Of a DNA stretch of 64,000 nt, positions 45,400 to 55,049 are shown piece by piece. Numbering within the stretch: the stretch's first letter is position 1; the number at the start of each line of letters is the position of its first letter. The notes under the pieces are model-generated. The model was given only the letters and a program-made list of their open reading frames with translations, had not been told where the DNA came from and did no database searches. The position numbers and the translations under genes are program-made. The DNA comes from CAYPPG01 sp964412555 (GTDB lineage: Bacteria; Hinthialibacterota; Hinthialibacteria; Hinthialibacterales; Hinthialibacteraceae), in NCBI GenBank assembly GCA_964412555.1, contig CAYPPG010000030.1:23191-87190 (forward strand). Direction: 5' to 3'.

Positions 45400-46197
45400 G
45401 TGAATACGGTAAAGATAACCCATTCTTTTCTTCACCGAATCGGGCGAAGAACGACAATGCTCCTCGAAGATGCGGGACGGCTGGCCGAATTGTTCTTTCA
45501 GACCGTGACACTGTGTTGCCGGCGCCCCTTTCGATTACGTCTGACATTGGAGCAAATGGTCAGCATTGGGATCATGTCTATTCCCATTGCTTTGTTGACC
45601 GCCACGTTCACCGGCATGGTCTTGGTATTGCAAACGGGTGTTCAATTGAAGCCGCTCGGGATGAAAATCTATTCCAGCGGCATCTCCGCCATCAGCTTCG
45701 CCCGGGAAATCGGGCCGGTTTTAACCAGTATCGTGCTCGCGGGACGTGTTGCAGCCGGAATCGCAGCGGAAGTGGGTACGATGAAAGTCACCGAGCAAAT
45801 CGACGCCTTGAAGACATTGGGAACCAATCCGGTCAGTTATCTGGTCGTTCCCCGTTTTATTGCCGCGACGGTCATGTTTCCCATGCTCACCATTCTTGCC
45901 ATCGCAGTGGGAATCGGCGGCGGCTTCGTCGTCGGTGTAACAATTCTCAATATCACACCCAGCCTGTATCTTCACAATATATGGAAATGGCTGGCACTCA
46001 ACGATTATCTTGGGGGCATCTTCAAAACGATCTTCTTCGGCATGATTGTCGCCATTGTAGGATGCCATAAAGGATTTCAAACAGGCTTCGGCGCCCAAGG
46101 CGTTGGAGAGTCTACGACGGAAGCGGTGGTCATGGCTTCCATCTTAATTTTAATCGCGAACTTTTTCTTGACATCATGGATCATACAGTTTCTGTAA
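45400..46197 (+). CDS. mlaE: MlaE family ABC transporter permease
   Basis: Protein of 265 residues starting at GTG 45400, with five to six membrane helices. Family motifs: SIPIALLTATFTGMVLVLQ, the REIGPVLTSIVLAGRVAAGI signature that contacts the ATPase and EVGTMKVTEQIDALKTLGTN. It is the permease of an MCE (mammalian cell entry) lipid transporter that moves phospholipids between inner and outer membranes. It overlaps the ATPase gene by 22 bp, followed by the MCE-domain gene, the usual Mla order. Confidence 0.93.
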   Translation: MNTVKITHSFLHRIGRRTTMLLEDAGRLAELFFQTVTLCCRRPFRLRLTLEQMVSIGIMSIPIALLTATFTGMVLVLQTGVQLKPLGMKIYSSGISAISFAREIGPVLTSIVLAGRVAAGIAAEVGTMKVTEQIDALKTLGTNPVSYLVVPRFIAATVMFPMLTILAIAVGIGGGFVVGVTILNITPSLYLHNIWKWLALNDYLGGIFKTIFFGMIVAIVGCHKGFQTGFGAQGVGESTTEAVVMASILILIANFFLTSWIIQFL

Positions 46198-47006
46198 TCA
46201 ACGAACCGGCGCCTTCAACGAAAAACCAATCTCTCTCGGCTGAAACAGGCGATCAGGCGATGGTCCGTCTTGTCGACGTGTATAAAAAATTGGGAGGAAA
46301 ACAGATTCTCAACGGGGCGTCTCTTGCCATCGAAGAGGGAGAAACCCGAGTGATCATCGGGCGCAGCGGCGAAGGAAAAAGTGTCCTGATCAAACACATT
46401 TGCCGCCTGTTTCAACCGGATAAAGGAGAAGTGTATGTGGAAGGAGAAAATATCACCGAGTTGGATGATGCCGCCTTGTTACCGGTACGAAAAAAAATCG
46501 GGTATCTTTTTCAAAACGCCGCACTTTTCGATTCTTTGAACGTCCTGCAAAATGTCGGTTTCGCTCTCTATGAAGAAAAACAACTATCCGATGAGGAAAT
46601 TCGAGACCGGGTGGAGGAAGTGCTTCGCCTGGTTCGACTGGGGGATGTATTGGAGAAAATGCCCTCGGAATTATCCGGAGGAATGCGAAAACGGGTAGGA
46701 TTGGCACGCTCGATCATCCAAAAACCGAAGATCATCCTCTACGACGAGCCGACAACAGGGCTTGATCCGATCACGTCGGATGCGATCAACGATTTGATCA
46801 TCAGTTTATCCGAACAGTTGAAAGTGACTTCCGTGGTTATCACCCACGATATGGTCAGCGCTTTCAAAGTAGCGACGAAATTTTCGATGTTGCTGAACGG
46901 GCAAATCATTTATACCGGCAAAACTGATGAAGTGAAAAATACCGATAATCAAATTATGCAGCAATTTATTCAGGGAAAATCAGAAGGTCCGCTTTCGAAT
47001 CTATAG
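46176..47006 (+). CDS. mlaF: MlaF family ABC transporter ATPase
   Basis: Protein of 276 residues with an extra N-terminal stretch of about 30 polar residues before the ATPase core. Walker A GRSGEGKSVLIK (about 67-78), Q-loop in GYLFQNAALFDSLNVLQN, signature LSGGMRKRVGLARSI and Walker B IILYDEPTTGLDP followed by the H-loop VVITHDM are all present. It powers lipid transport by the permease MlaE. The C-terminal end reaches EGPLSNL, without the long MlaF tail of E. coli. It is translationally coupled to mlaE by overlap. Confidence 0.95.
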   Translation: MDHTVSVINEPAPSTKNQSLSAETGDQAMVRLVDVYKKLGGKQILNGASLAIEEGETRVIIGRSGEGKSVLIKHICRLFQPDKGEVYVEGENITELDDAALLPVRKKIGYLFQNAALFDSLNVLQNVGFALYEEKQLSDEEIRDRVEEVLRLVRLGDVLEKMPSELSGGMRKRVGLARSIIQKPKIILYDEPTTGLDPITSDAINDLIISLSEQLKVTSVVITHDMVSAFKVATKFSMLLNGQIIYTGKTDEVKNTDNQIMQQFIQGKSEGPLSNL

Positions 47007-47030
47007 ATTCTGTTCACAAAGGGTTGCATT

Positions 47031-48533
47031 ATGAGTAAAGAAGCCAAACTTGGCATTTTCGTCTTAGTCGTTTTTGTGGTGTTTTTATTTTTCACCATCA
47101 ATATGGGAACTCTTTTTTTCTCGCGCGGGCAGGAGAAGTTCAGTATCTATTTCAGCAACATTGGAACTCTCGAACCCGGCGCTCCCGTGAAACAAGCGGG
47201 ATTCGATGTAGGCGAAGTGTCCAATATTTCACTCGAAACCATCCGAACTCCAACACCGACAACGGAAATCGTGGTCGAAATCCTGGTCACGGATGAAGCC
47301 TTGATATCCATAGACTCGAAGGCATCTATTCAAACGCTCGGTATGATGGGGGAAAAATACATCGAACTGACCTTCGGCGTCGGTCAATCGGCTACTTCCG
47401 AAACCCGTATCGAAGGCCAAGGTCCAGTGGATTTAGATCAAATCATGGGAGAAGCGATGGCGATTACCAAAGATGTCCGGCTCACCGTTCAATCGTTGAA
47501 CCAAATCATCGGAGATGAAGATTTGCAACAAAACATCAATGCCCTAATCGCCAACCTCGAAGAATTTTCAGGGGACCTTAACATTCTTTTAGGAGATGAA
47601 GAAGATAATTTCAAATCCATCGTCACCAATCTTTCCAGTGCATCCGCCAATTTAAATTCCACCATTGCCACTGCCGAACAATTTATCGCCGATGCTCGCA
47701 GTATGTTGAATAAAAACGAAAAGAATATTTCGGCCACACTCGAAAATGTATCTGTCGTCTCCCAGGAAATCCGTGAAAATCTCGTCGGTGATATCAAGCA
47801 AATGAGCACGCAACTCAAAGAATTCTCCGTCAATTTGAACGACACTACAAAACGCGCAAATCGATTGCTGGCCAAGGTGGATGGGATCGTCAATGAAAAT
47901 GAACCGGAAGTCAAAGATATCATGGATAATATGACAAATCTGACAAAAAAAGCCAAGAGCGCATCCGAACGCATCGACAATATGTTGAAGCACGTTGAAG
48001 AGGAAGAAGGGATGGTTCACAGTTTGATCTATGATTCGGAGTTTGCGCAAACCACCAAAGATACGGTCAAAGGAGCCTCCGGACTGCTTGACGATGTTTC
48101 CAATTTCTCCGATCGTTTTGATTTTTCCATGGAATTCCGTTATTTTCCGGATAGCCCCCGTTTCGATTCTGACGACAATAATGTTCGAGCGGATTTGGGA
48201 GTACGTTTCAATTTGTCCGACGAATTCTATCTGTTAGCGGGAGCAAACAATGTAGGAACGGGAAATGAACTCGAAGCGCAGATCGGATACTGGTTGGGGC
48301 CGCTGTCCGTGCATGGCGGCATCGTAGAATCGGAAGTAGCTGCCGGTTTGGAATGGCGCATCATCGACCGTTTGTTAGTGGGAGTTGAAGGAATCGGCTT
48401 GACCCACCGCCACCACGAGCGCTTGGATGCCTATGCAGAATTCTTGCTATGGAAGAGTATCTCTCTCGTTGGAGGCGTTCAAGATATCACCGACAGCCAA
48501 TACACCAACGCCGGCTTGAAAGTCACTTTTTAA
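47031..48533 (+). CDS. mlaD: MlaD-type MCE protein with coiled coil and barrel-like C-terminus
   Basis: Protein of 500 residues. One N-terminal membrane helix (about 7-29), an MCE domain (about 38-115: YFSNIGTLEPGAPVKQAGFD, LGMMGEKYIELTFG), then a long coiled coil (about 130-350, with NIGDIKQMSTQLKEFSVNLN-like heptads) and a C-terminal domain of about 140 residues (FSMEFRYFPDSPRF, LGVRFNLSDEFYLLAGAN, YWLGPLSVHGG, GVQDITDSQYTNAGLKVTF). The last part alternates polar and aromatic residues and ends in Phe, as outer-membrane beta-barrel strands do. The chain could therefore reach from the inner to the outer membrane. Normal MlaD has about 180 residues, so the extension is exceptional. Confidence 0.88.
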   Translation: MSKEAKLGIFVLVVFVVFLFFTINMGTLFFSRGQEKFSIYFSNIGTLEPGAPVKQAGFDVGEVSNISLETIRTPTPTTEIVVEILVTDEALISIDSKASIQTLGMMGEKYIELTFGVGQSATSETRIEGQGPVDLDQIMGEAMAITKDVRLTVQSLNQIIGDEDLQQNINALIANLEEFSGDLNILLGDEEDNFKSIVTNLSSASANLNSTIATAEQFIADARSMLNKNEKNISATLENVSVVSQEIRENLVGDIKQMSTQLKEFSVNLNDTTKRANRLLAKVDGIVNENEPEVKDIMDNMTNLTKKAKSASERIDNMLKHVEEEEGMVHSLIYDSEFAQTTKDTVKGASGLLDDVSNFSDRFDFSMEFRYFPDSPRFDSDDNNVRADLGVRFNLSDEFYLLAGANNVGTGNELEAQIGYWLGPLSVHGGIVESEVAAGLEWRIIDRLLVGVEGIGLTHRHHERLDAYAEFLLWKSISLVGGVQDITDSQYTNAGLKVTF

Positions 48534-49915
48534 TGAAAAATAAAACTGTCTATTCATGCTCATCCTGCGGTCATCAACAAAGCAAATGGTTTGGCCGATG
48601 CCCGCAATGCAATGAATGGAACACCGCGGCGGAAGAGCGAATTCAACCAACCACACCGCATGAGAAAGCCGTTCGCTCCGAATCGGCGGTTCGCCATTCA
48701 CCTGTACAATCTCTTCCGGAAATCACTCTCTCTGAAAAAGACCGCTATTCGACAGGAATATCCGAAGTGGACCGCGTTCTTGGGGGTGGAATTTTACCAG
48801 GCGCTGCGATCTTGCTGGGCGGAGAACCGGGAATCGGGAAGTCTACAATCCTCCTCCAAATCGCAGATAAAATTTCCCGGGAATATGGAAGAGTGCTCTA
48901 TCTTAGTGGAGAAGAATCACCTCCCCAAATCAAACTGCGCGCGGAGCGGTTAAAAGCAAATTCCACCGAACTCTTCATCAAACCGGAAACGCAAGTGGAA
49001 GAAATGATCTCTTCCATTCGCTCCCTTCAACCCTATTTGGCTGTCGTGGACTCCATCCAAACCACCGTCTGGTCAGAACTCGGCTCCGCGCCGGGGAGTG
49101 TGGGGCAAGTCCGTGATTGTGCGGCGATTCTAGTTCGGCTCGCGAAAGAAACCGATACTCCTATCGTGCTCGTCGGCCATGTGACGAAAGAAGGCAATAT
49201 CGCCGGTCCGCGTATCCTCGAACATTTGGTCGACGTCGTGCTCAATTTTGAAGGAGACCGTCATCAAAATTATCGCCTACTTCGCGGTACCAAAAATCGC
49301 TTTGGTTCCACGCATGAAATCGGGATTTTTGAAATGACCGGCAGCGGTTTGCAGGAAGTATCCAATCCGACCAGCACATTCGCAGGCTCCGGCGGCCATC
49401 GTCCTCCCGGCTCCGTTGTCACGGTAACCTTGGAAGGAAACCGGCCTTTGCTCATCGAGGTTCAAGCGCTCGTTGCCCCTTTTCACGGATATGGATTCCC
49501 ACGCCGAACCGCAACCGGCGTCGATAATAACCGGCTGGCCATGATTTTAGCGGTGCTGGAAAAACGCTTAAACATCCCCCTGGGTGCACGCGATATCTTC
49601 GTCAATGTAACCGGAGGAATATCGATCGACGAACCCGCCGGTGATTTGGGGATCGCCATCGCCATTCTTTCCAGTTATTTTGACACTCCCGTCCCATATC
49701 AATACACTATATTTGGAGAGATCGGATTATCCGGAGAACTCCGACCGGTCCGAGGTGCAGAACAACGACTTGCGGAAGCACGGCAACTTGGATATCATCA
49801 AGGAGTCATTCCGGAAGGGAATGCACGGGATTTCAGACGTCAGGGCATTGTTCTCGAAGGAGTACAATCTGCACGTACAGTGGAAGAGGTCAAAACGGTC
49901 CTCTTTGAATCATGA
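48533..49915 (+). CDS. radA: DNA repair protein RadA (Sms)
   Basis: Protein of 460 residues, the usual length. N-terminal zinc finger with CSSC and CPQC, a RecA-like ATPase with Walker A GGEPGIGKST, the RadA signature GTKNRFGSTHEIG, and a C-terminal Lon-type S16 fold domain (VNVTGGISIDEPAGDLGIAI). It processes recombination intermediates as a DnaB-like branch-migration helicase. ATG 48533 overlaps the stop of mlaD by one base (TAATG), implying coupled translation; a longer frame from 48449 runs inside mlaD and lacks a ribosome site. It overlaps the next gene by 4 bp. Confidence 0.96.
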   Translation: MKNKTVYSCSSCGHQQSKWFGRCPQCNEWNTAAEERIQPTTPHEKAVRSESAVRHSPVQSLPEITLSEKDRYSTGISEVDRVLGGGILPGAAILLGGEPGIGKSTILLQIADKISREYGRVLYLSGEESPPQIKLRAERLKANSTELFIKPETQVEEMISSIRSLQPYLAVVDSIQTTVWSELGSAPGSVGQVRDCAAILVRLAKETDTPIVLVGHVTKEGNIAGPRILEHLVDVVLNFEGDRHQNYRLLRGTKNRFGSTHEIGIFEMTGSGLQEVSNPTSTFAGSGGHRPPGSVVTVTLEGNRPLLIEVQALVAPFHGYGFPRRTATGVDNNRLAMILAVLEKRLNIPLGARDIFVNVTGGISIDEPAGDLGIAIAILSSYFDTPVPYQYTIFGEIGLSGELRPVRGAEQRLAEARQLGYHQGVIPEGNARDFRRQGIVLEGVQSARTVEEVKTVLFES

Positions 49916-50982
49916 AAAAAAAGTTTGATCTAGAAGCCTATCCAAACAAGGGTGTTCCTTTTTTACGGGTTGTCCGTTTTTTATTCATTATCCTGACAAC
50001 CGCCCTCGCCTACAAATGGGCGCAGTCCATCAATCCCTATATCCAACAAGAAGACCTTCGCTATTATTCTTTGTTTGGGTTTATAGTTGCCGTCCTTCTC
50101 GTGTATATTGAAAGCCGAATCCGGTATGCATTTCCGCAAGAACTTTTCGTCGGTCTCTTCGGTTTGATCTGTGGATTGACGACCTCGGCACTGATCCAAA
50201 TCGCCATACCGGAAAGTCTCCCTCAAGAAACCAAAATCGTAACTCGACTCGGACTTCACCTGTTTTTAGGGTATTTCGGGATGGTCATTGCGCTTCGATA
50301 TGCCCACCGATTCGATTTTACCGCCACGAAGTTACTTTCCCGCAGTGAGGATCGCCTTTATGGCTGTAAGATTTTAGATACCAGCATTTTGATCGATGGG
50401 AGAATCGTCGAAATTATCGATGTGGGATTCTTGGAAGGGCTTATCATCATCCCTTCCTTCGTCATCAATGAATTGCAGATTCTCTCCGATTCTCAAAATC
50501 ACATGAAACGTTCAAAAGGACGCCGAGGACTAGATATTTCTAAGCGCATCCAGAATTCGACCCGTTGTGATGTGGAAATTCTTGAAATCGATTTCCCCAA
50601 TGAACCGAATGTCGACAAAAAATTGTTGGCACTCGCAAAAAAGTATGATGGTTCCATCATTACCATCGATTTCAACTTACACAAAGTCGCCGAAATCGAA
50701 GATATCGCCGTCATGAATATCAACCAACTCGCCCAATCGGTCAAAACGGTTGTCCTGCCGGGAGAAAATTTGCAAGTTCAAATCATCCGCGAAGGAAAAG
50801 AAGCCAAACAGGGTGTGGCGTATCTCGAAGACGGTACCATGGTCGTAGTGGAAAACGGCCGAAAATTATTGGGCAAAGAAGTCGATGTCACTGTGGTTTC
50901 TGTCCTGCAAACCTCTGCGGGTAGAATGGTATTTACGAAATTGATCGATTCACTTGAATACGAAGATAAAACCGCTTCCTGA
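49912..50982 (+). CDS. Membrane PIN/TRAM domain protein (YacL family)
   Basis: Protein of 356 residues. Four N-terminal membrane helices (about 17-38, 48-65, 73-92, 104-123) are followed by a PIN domain (about 145-290) with ILDTSILIDGRI, SFVINELQIL and ITIDFNLHKVAEI acidic positions, and a TRAM domain (about 295-355: LPGENLQVQIIREGKEAKQG, VTVVSVLQTSAGRMVF). The fold suggests a membrane-attached ribonuclease; the substrate is unknown. The start ATGA overlaps the radA stop. The same radA-PIN/TRAM neighbourhood occurs in Firmicutes as radA-yacL, so the association is old. Confidence 0.92.
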   Translation: MKKKFDLEAYPNKGVPFLRVVRFLFIILTTALAYKWAQSINPYIQQEDLRYYSLFGFIVAVLLVYIESRIRYAFPQELFVGLFGLICGLTTSALIQIAIPESLPQETKIVTRLGLHLFLGYFGMVIALRYAHRFDFTATKLLSRSEDRLYGCKILDTSILIDGRIVEIIDVGFLEGLIIIPSFVINELQILSDSQNHMKRSKGRRGLDISKRIQNSTRCDVEILEIDFPNEPNVDKKLLALAKKYDGSIITIDFNLHKVAEIEDIAVMNINQLAQSVKTVVLPGENLQVQIIREGKEAKQGVAYLEDGTMVVVENGRKLLGKEVDVTVVSVLQTSAGRMVFTKLIDSLEYEDKTAS

Positions 50983-51151
50983 TGGTTTAAACTTCACCGA
51001 ATCATCTTCCGTTTTTCTCAAACTCTTGATTCACAAACGGTTCAATGATTTAGTAAGAAAAAGAATGATTCAATTCATGAACCTTGTTCACTTACTGAAA
51101 GAAACGAAGTAATTTCACTTTTTTATCAATTCTACACCTTGAAAGACGTCA

Positions 51152-52117
51152 ATGAATCAATCGTTGTTCACATTTGAAAATCCCAAATCATCCAATCCAC
51201 TCGTTTCCATCATCATTTTGAATTATAACGGCCAAACATTTATTCAACGCTGCATTCAGTCGGTCCTTGCCGATGAATACGAACCGAAAGAAGTCATTCT
51301 TGTCGACAACAACTCGAAAGACAATTCACTCGAAACGGCGCACCAATTCAAAGACCAAATCCGGATCATCAAAAATCCGAAAAATTACGGATTTCCCAAA
51401 GGCTGCAATCAGGGAATCAAACACGCCAAAGGCGATGTCATTGTCCTTCTGAATATCGATACAGTCGTACGAAAAAACTGGCTGGAAGCGTTGCTCGAAC
51501 CGATTCGCAGTGATTCACGTATCGGCATCGCCGGCTCGAAACTGCTATTTTTGGATGGAAAACATATCCAATTCGCCGGCGGCTGGATGCGGCCCAATTG
51601 TCTCACCTATCATGAGGGGTACGGCAAACCCGATTCGGAAAAACATAATGTTCCCCATGAAGTGGAATACATCACCGGCGCATCCATGGCCATCCGCCGT
51701 GACGCTCTCATCAAAAGCGGCGGACTGGATGAGGGATTTCCCTTATATTACGATGACCTCGATCTCTGTTTCCGCATTCGGAAATTGGGATATGGAATCT
51801 ACTACCAACCTCAATCAGTCGTTTTACATTTCGAAACATTCGGAACCAAGAAAAACAGCCGCACCTATTTTTACAAATATCATCGCGGAAGAATTCGATT
51901 TCTGCTGAAAAATTTTGGCATACGTTATTTTATTGGCACCTTCATCATGGCGGAAATTCGCTGGTGGAAAGAATGCAATTTCCGCCAGCAATTCATCCCC
52001 TTATTCGGCGCCTACTGCACACAATTTCCGAAGGCGCCCTATTTATGGTTTCGAGGTTTTGTCTATCGGCGGTTTGTATTGAAGAAACTACAACGAACAG
52101 AAAAAGTAGAATCGTAG
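51152..52117 (+). CDS. Family 2 glycosyltransferase
   Basis: Protein of 321 residues of the GT2 (rhamnosyltransferase-like) type. Key features: SIIILNYNGQTFIQRCIQSV, LVDNNSKDNSLE, GCNQGIKHAKGDVIVLLNID with an Asp-x-Asp-like NIDT site, and FPLYYDDLDLCFRIRKLGYG with the acidic catalytic motif. Acting at the cytoplasmic face of the inner membrane, it would add sugars to a polysaccharide or lipid carrier. There is no polysaccharide cluster here, so the acceptor is unknown. The gene stands alone, 169 bp after the PIN/TRAM gene. Confidence 0.92.
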   Translation: MNQSLFTFENPKSSNPLVSIIILNYNGQTFIQRCIQSVLADEYEPKEVILVDNNSKDNSLETAHQFKDQIRIIKNPKNYGFPKGCNQGIKHAKGDVIVLLNIDTVVRKNWLEALLEPIRSDSRIGIAGSKLLFLDGKHIQFAGGWMRPNCLTYHEGYGKPDSEKHNVPHEVEYITGASMAIRRDALIKSGGLDEGFPLYYDDLDLCFRIRKLGYGIYYQPQSVVLHFETFGTKKNSRTYFYKYHRGRIRFLLKNFGIRYFIGTFIMAEIRWWKECNFRQQFIPLFGAYCTQFPKAPYLWFRGFVYRRFVLKKLQRTEKVES

Positions 52118-52146
52118 AATTATATTCTTTTGGGCGCACCTCTCTA

Positions 52147-52226
52147 AAAGCCGGCAAGATGCCGGCGATACGTAACGCCGCCGTCCCGGCGGCACTCTTA
52201 AAAAGCCGGCAAGATGCCGGCGATAC
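52147..52226. repeat. GCCGGC-type palindromic repeat, three hairpins
   Basis: AAAGCCGGCAAGATGCCGGC, GATACGTAAC, GCCGCCGTCCCGGCGGC, then AAAAAGCCGGCAAGATGCCGGC again. It occupies the space between the converging GT2 and flgL genes and would give both transcripts strong hairpins. Confidence 0.82.
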
Positions 52227-52228
52227 TA

Positions 52229-54973
52229 TTATAGAAAATCCAATAACGTCCGTTGAATCACGCGGGAGGACGCCTGCAAAGCGGCATTGAAAGCATTCTC
52301 CGCCAAGGTCAATTCGGATACGGCTTCGGCAAAATCGATATCTTCAATCGTGGATAACTGCTGCCTCAACAGATCGTCCCCTTCTTGCAAGCGGGATTGA
52401 GCCGCATCCAGGCGGTTCAACCGTGCGCCGGTTTTAGTCCGATTCGTGAGGATTTCGTCCAAGTCGATATCCAAGTCTTCCAATGCTTGTTGAATTCCCT
52501 CGGTGTTATTGTTGCGCAGTGAGTTTTCCAAATTTTTAACGCTTTTGAAGATATTGTTTTCTTCGATCTCTTCGACCGTCCCTTCTTCATTCCATCCTAA
52601 AATCGAAGCGGTATTCTGTTCACTCACATAGGGCACCAGCGGTTCCGTATCTTCTTCCGACGTGACGGTATATTGATTAATCTCATAGACTTGGGTGAAA
52701 CGGGTTGTCGCGTCTGTCCCCGTCGTATCGTTGCTCGCATCGATGAGAAGAGTATGGCCGTTATAATTGCTGACAATGTTGAGCCGGTCTCCGGCAAAAT
52801 TGGCGGAAATCAATCCCCCGCCCGCTCCCGTGATCCCATCGGCGGCATCGATTCGGTCAGCGACATCCTGCAAGGTATCAAAAGGTCCCACATCGATTGT
52901 ATACGTTTCCAACGTTTCCCCTTTCCCATCGCGAACTTCGATCGTGAAGGAGCCTTCCTCCACATCCGGAATTTGATCGGAAACGAAATCCGTGGGAGAC
53001 ACATTTTCAATCGATTGAATACGTTTCGGTGAAGGAGGATGGAACAATCCCAAATCTCGGGCGATGGTACCTTCCGCCATATCCACAACGCTTAATGTAT
53101 CGTTCGAATCTGTCAGCGATACGATATCGATGCCGGTTTTGGTTTCGTTGATTTCAGCGCGTACTCCCACCTTCGAATCATTGATCGCTGTGATCACGTC
53201 TCCAATGGTCTCCGCTTCCCGCAAATCAACCGTATCCGTTTCCCCATTGTTGCTCACTACAATCAATCCCTTATTCAAAGAAGGCGGCGCCCCGGCTGGA
53301 GGCGGATCGGCCGTTCGAATGCCTAAACTGCCGTCTTCAGGATCCACTAGCGCACCGGGAAGATCATCCAATTTCGTGTTCATCTCGATTGGATCCGCCC
53401 GGTTCAATGTCACAGTCGGGTCATCATCCGGATCGGCAGCCGGCGTCACTGTTGTACGCATGGTGATATCCCGTCCAAACAGTTTTCGCACATTTTCAAC
53501 TTGAAACACGTCTGTACTGTTGACTGCGCTGATCCCGATCCCGGTTTTATCGGCATTGATATAGGCTGTAGCGCGTCCTTGCAATTGGGGATGATTGTTG
53601 ATGATATCCAATAAATCTTCCAGGGTCGATCCTGGCACATCATCGTCATTGCCGGTGGTTCCATCAAAATTCCGGCCTTCTGTCAACGCTCTCAGGTCGA
53701 TATCGACAATCTCTTCATCGATCGTGATTCGAATCGCTTCCAACTTATCGATAAAAACCGGATTCTCGTTTTCATCGAGGGCTTCGTTGCCCTCGAGATC
53801 CACATCGGTCAACGCAAGATTATCCCCAAACGGCACGGCCGTCTCCGTGGCCGGGCCGGTATTGCTCCCGACAAAAAGGAACGAATTATCTTCCACTTTA
53901 ACCGTACTTCGCTCCGGAGGAGGATCCACGTTTCCATTCGTCAGCGGATCCGTCGCGGCATATCCGGAGGTCAAGGGCCGATTATTCTCGATACGGCGAT
54001 GAAGCCCCAACGCCCCCAACAAATTGGCACCCATTGGCCTATCCGGTGGATACCCGACTTCGCGAGAACCATCCCGCAAATCGAGAGCATCCACCCGCTT
54101 CGAAGTGATGACCAATTGGTTTTTGTCATTGATGGAAGCAATCACATCTTCCGAATTCGCATTGATCCGGTCACGGACATCGGCCAATGAATCGGCGGTT
54201 AAATCCACTCGTATTTTTGTATCATAGATATAAAATTCCGCCAATTGATTCGGTGTCGGAGAGGGTCGATTGTCCGGATTGGGGGAGCGATCGACAGATG
54301 CTTCTTCCGGAGAAGCCGGGATCGGTGGAAGATTCGGAAAATCCGAATGGGCGAGCCGCAATTTTTCCGCCAAAGGCGCATCGATATCTTCCACACTCAA
54401 CGAGCCGGTTATTTGATTGGGGGTGTGTAAAAAAGTCTGGAATCCGTTCAAATTACTCGTCAAACGGCTGTTCTTCCCAATCATCAGCTGACGTTCAAAA
54501 TCATCTCCCTGATATAAAATCGTTCCATCTTTTGCGATAAACGATTCTTTTTTCGTTTCACTCCCTCCGAAAATATACTGGCCGTTAAAATTGGAATTGG
54601 AGAGTTCCAGCACCTGTTCATAGAGTTCTTGAACTTGCGTGGCGAGGGCTTGGCGTGCCGGTTCATCGGCGCTATTGCCTCCCTGCACAGCAAGGGTTCG
54701 AATCGTCTGCAAAACTTCGGTCAAACTACCCATCGTCGTATCGGTCAGTTCCAAATTCGTTCGCGCACCGCTGATATTACTTAAATAACTGCGTCCCCGG
54801 TTGATCGTCGTTCTCATACTTAATGTCGATGGGAAATCGACAGGATCATCCGCCGGCCGATTGATCCGCCGGCCGGTCGAAAGTTGATTCTGCAGCTGAG
54901 ACATACGCAGAATATTGTTTTGCAAATTCCGCAGGGCTTGGTCGTTCAATAAGTTTTGGGTTATGCGAACCAT
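52229..54973 (-). CDS. flgL: Flagellar hook-associated protein 3, enlarged
   Basis: Protein of 914 residues, roughly three times the usual size. The N-terminal part (about 1-150) is standard FlgL: MVRITQNLLNDQALRNLQNN, QLSTGRRINRPADDP and NFNGQYIFGGSETKK. The C-terminal part (about 830-914) is standard too, ending SELTLAENAFNAALQASSR and VIQRTLLDFL. The 650-residue centre contains at least four flagellin-IN-like repeats of the form LADVRDRINANSEDVIASIN, TLEDLLDIINNHPQLQGRAT, TIGDVITAINDSKVGVRAEI and TLQDVADRIDAADGITGAGG. FlgL joins hook and filament. The gene follows flgK in the usual order; the insert probably forms surface-exposed domains. Confidence 0.93.
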   Translation of the reverse strand: MVRITQNLLNDQALRNLQNNILRMSQLQNQLSTGRRINRPADDPVDFPSTLSMRTTINRGRSYLSNISGARTNLELTDTTMGSLTEVLQTIRTLAVQGGNSADEPARQALATQVQELYEQVLELSNSNFNGQYIFGGSETKKESFIAKDGTILYQGDDFERQLMIGKNSRLTSNLNGFQTFLHTPNQITGSLSVEDIDAPLAEKLRLAHSDFPNLPPIPASPEEASVDRSPNPDNRPSPTPNQLAEFYIYDTKIRVDLTADSLADVRDRINANSEDVIASINDKNQLVITSKRVDALDLRDGSREVGYPPDRPMGANLLGALGLHRRIENNRPLTSGYAATDPLTNGNVDPPPERSTVKVEDNSFLFVGSNTGPATETAVPFGDNLALTDVDLEGNEALDENENPVFIDKLEAIRITIDEEIVDIDLRALTEGRNFDGTTGNDDDVPGSTLEDLLDIINNHPQLQGRATAYINADKTGIGISAVNSTDVFQVENVRKLFGRDITMRTTVTPAADPDDDPTVTLNRADPIEMNTKLDDLPGALVDPEDGSLGIRTADPPPAGAPPSLNKGLIVVSNNGETDTVDLREAETIGDVITAINDSKVGVRAEINETKTGIDIVSLTDSNDTLSVVDMAEGTIARDLGLFHPPSPKRIQSIENVSPTDFVSDQIPDVEEGSFTIEVRDGKGETLETYTIDVGPFDTLQDVADRIDAADGITGAGGGLISANFAGDRLNIVSNYNGHTLLIDASNDTTGTDATTRFTQVYEINQYTVTSEEDTEPLVPYVSEQNTASILGWNEEGTVEEIEENNIFKSVKNLENSLRNNNTEGIQQALEDLDIDLDEILTNRTKTGARLNRLDAAQSRLQEGDDLLRQQLSTIEDIDFAEAVSELTLAENAFNAALQASSRVIQRTLLDFL

Positions 54974-55049
54974 GATCCTATCACTTTATATTGCCCGTAT
55001 TCGGTAATGTATGATCGCTCACAAAAAGCGAGTCTATTCCAAGATTCGA

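Noticed and set aside
48449..48532. N-terminal extension of RadA
   Set aside because: It would overlap mlaD by 85 bp and has no similarity; the zinc finger starts properly after ATG 48533.
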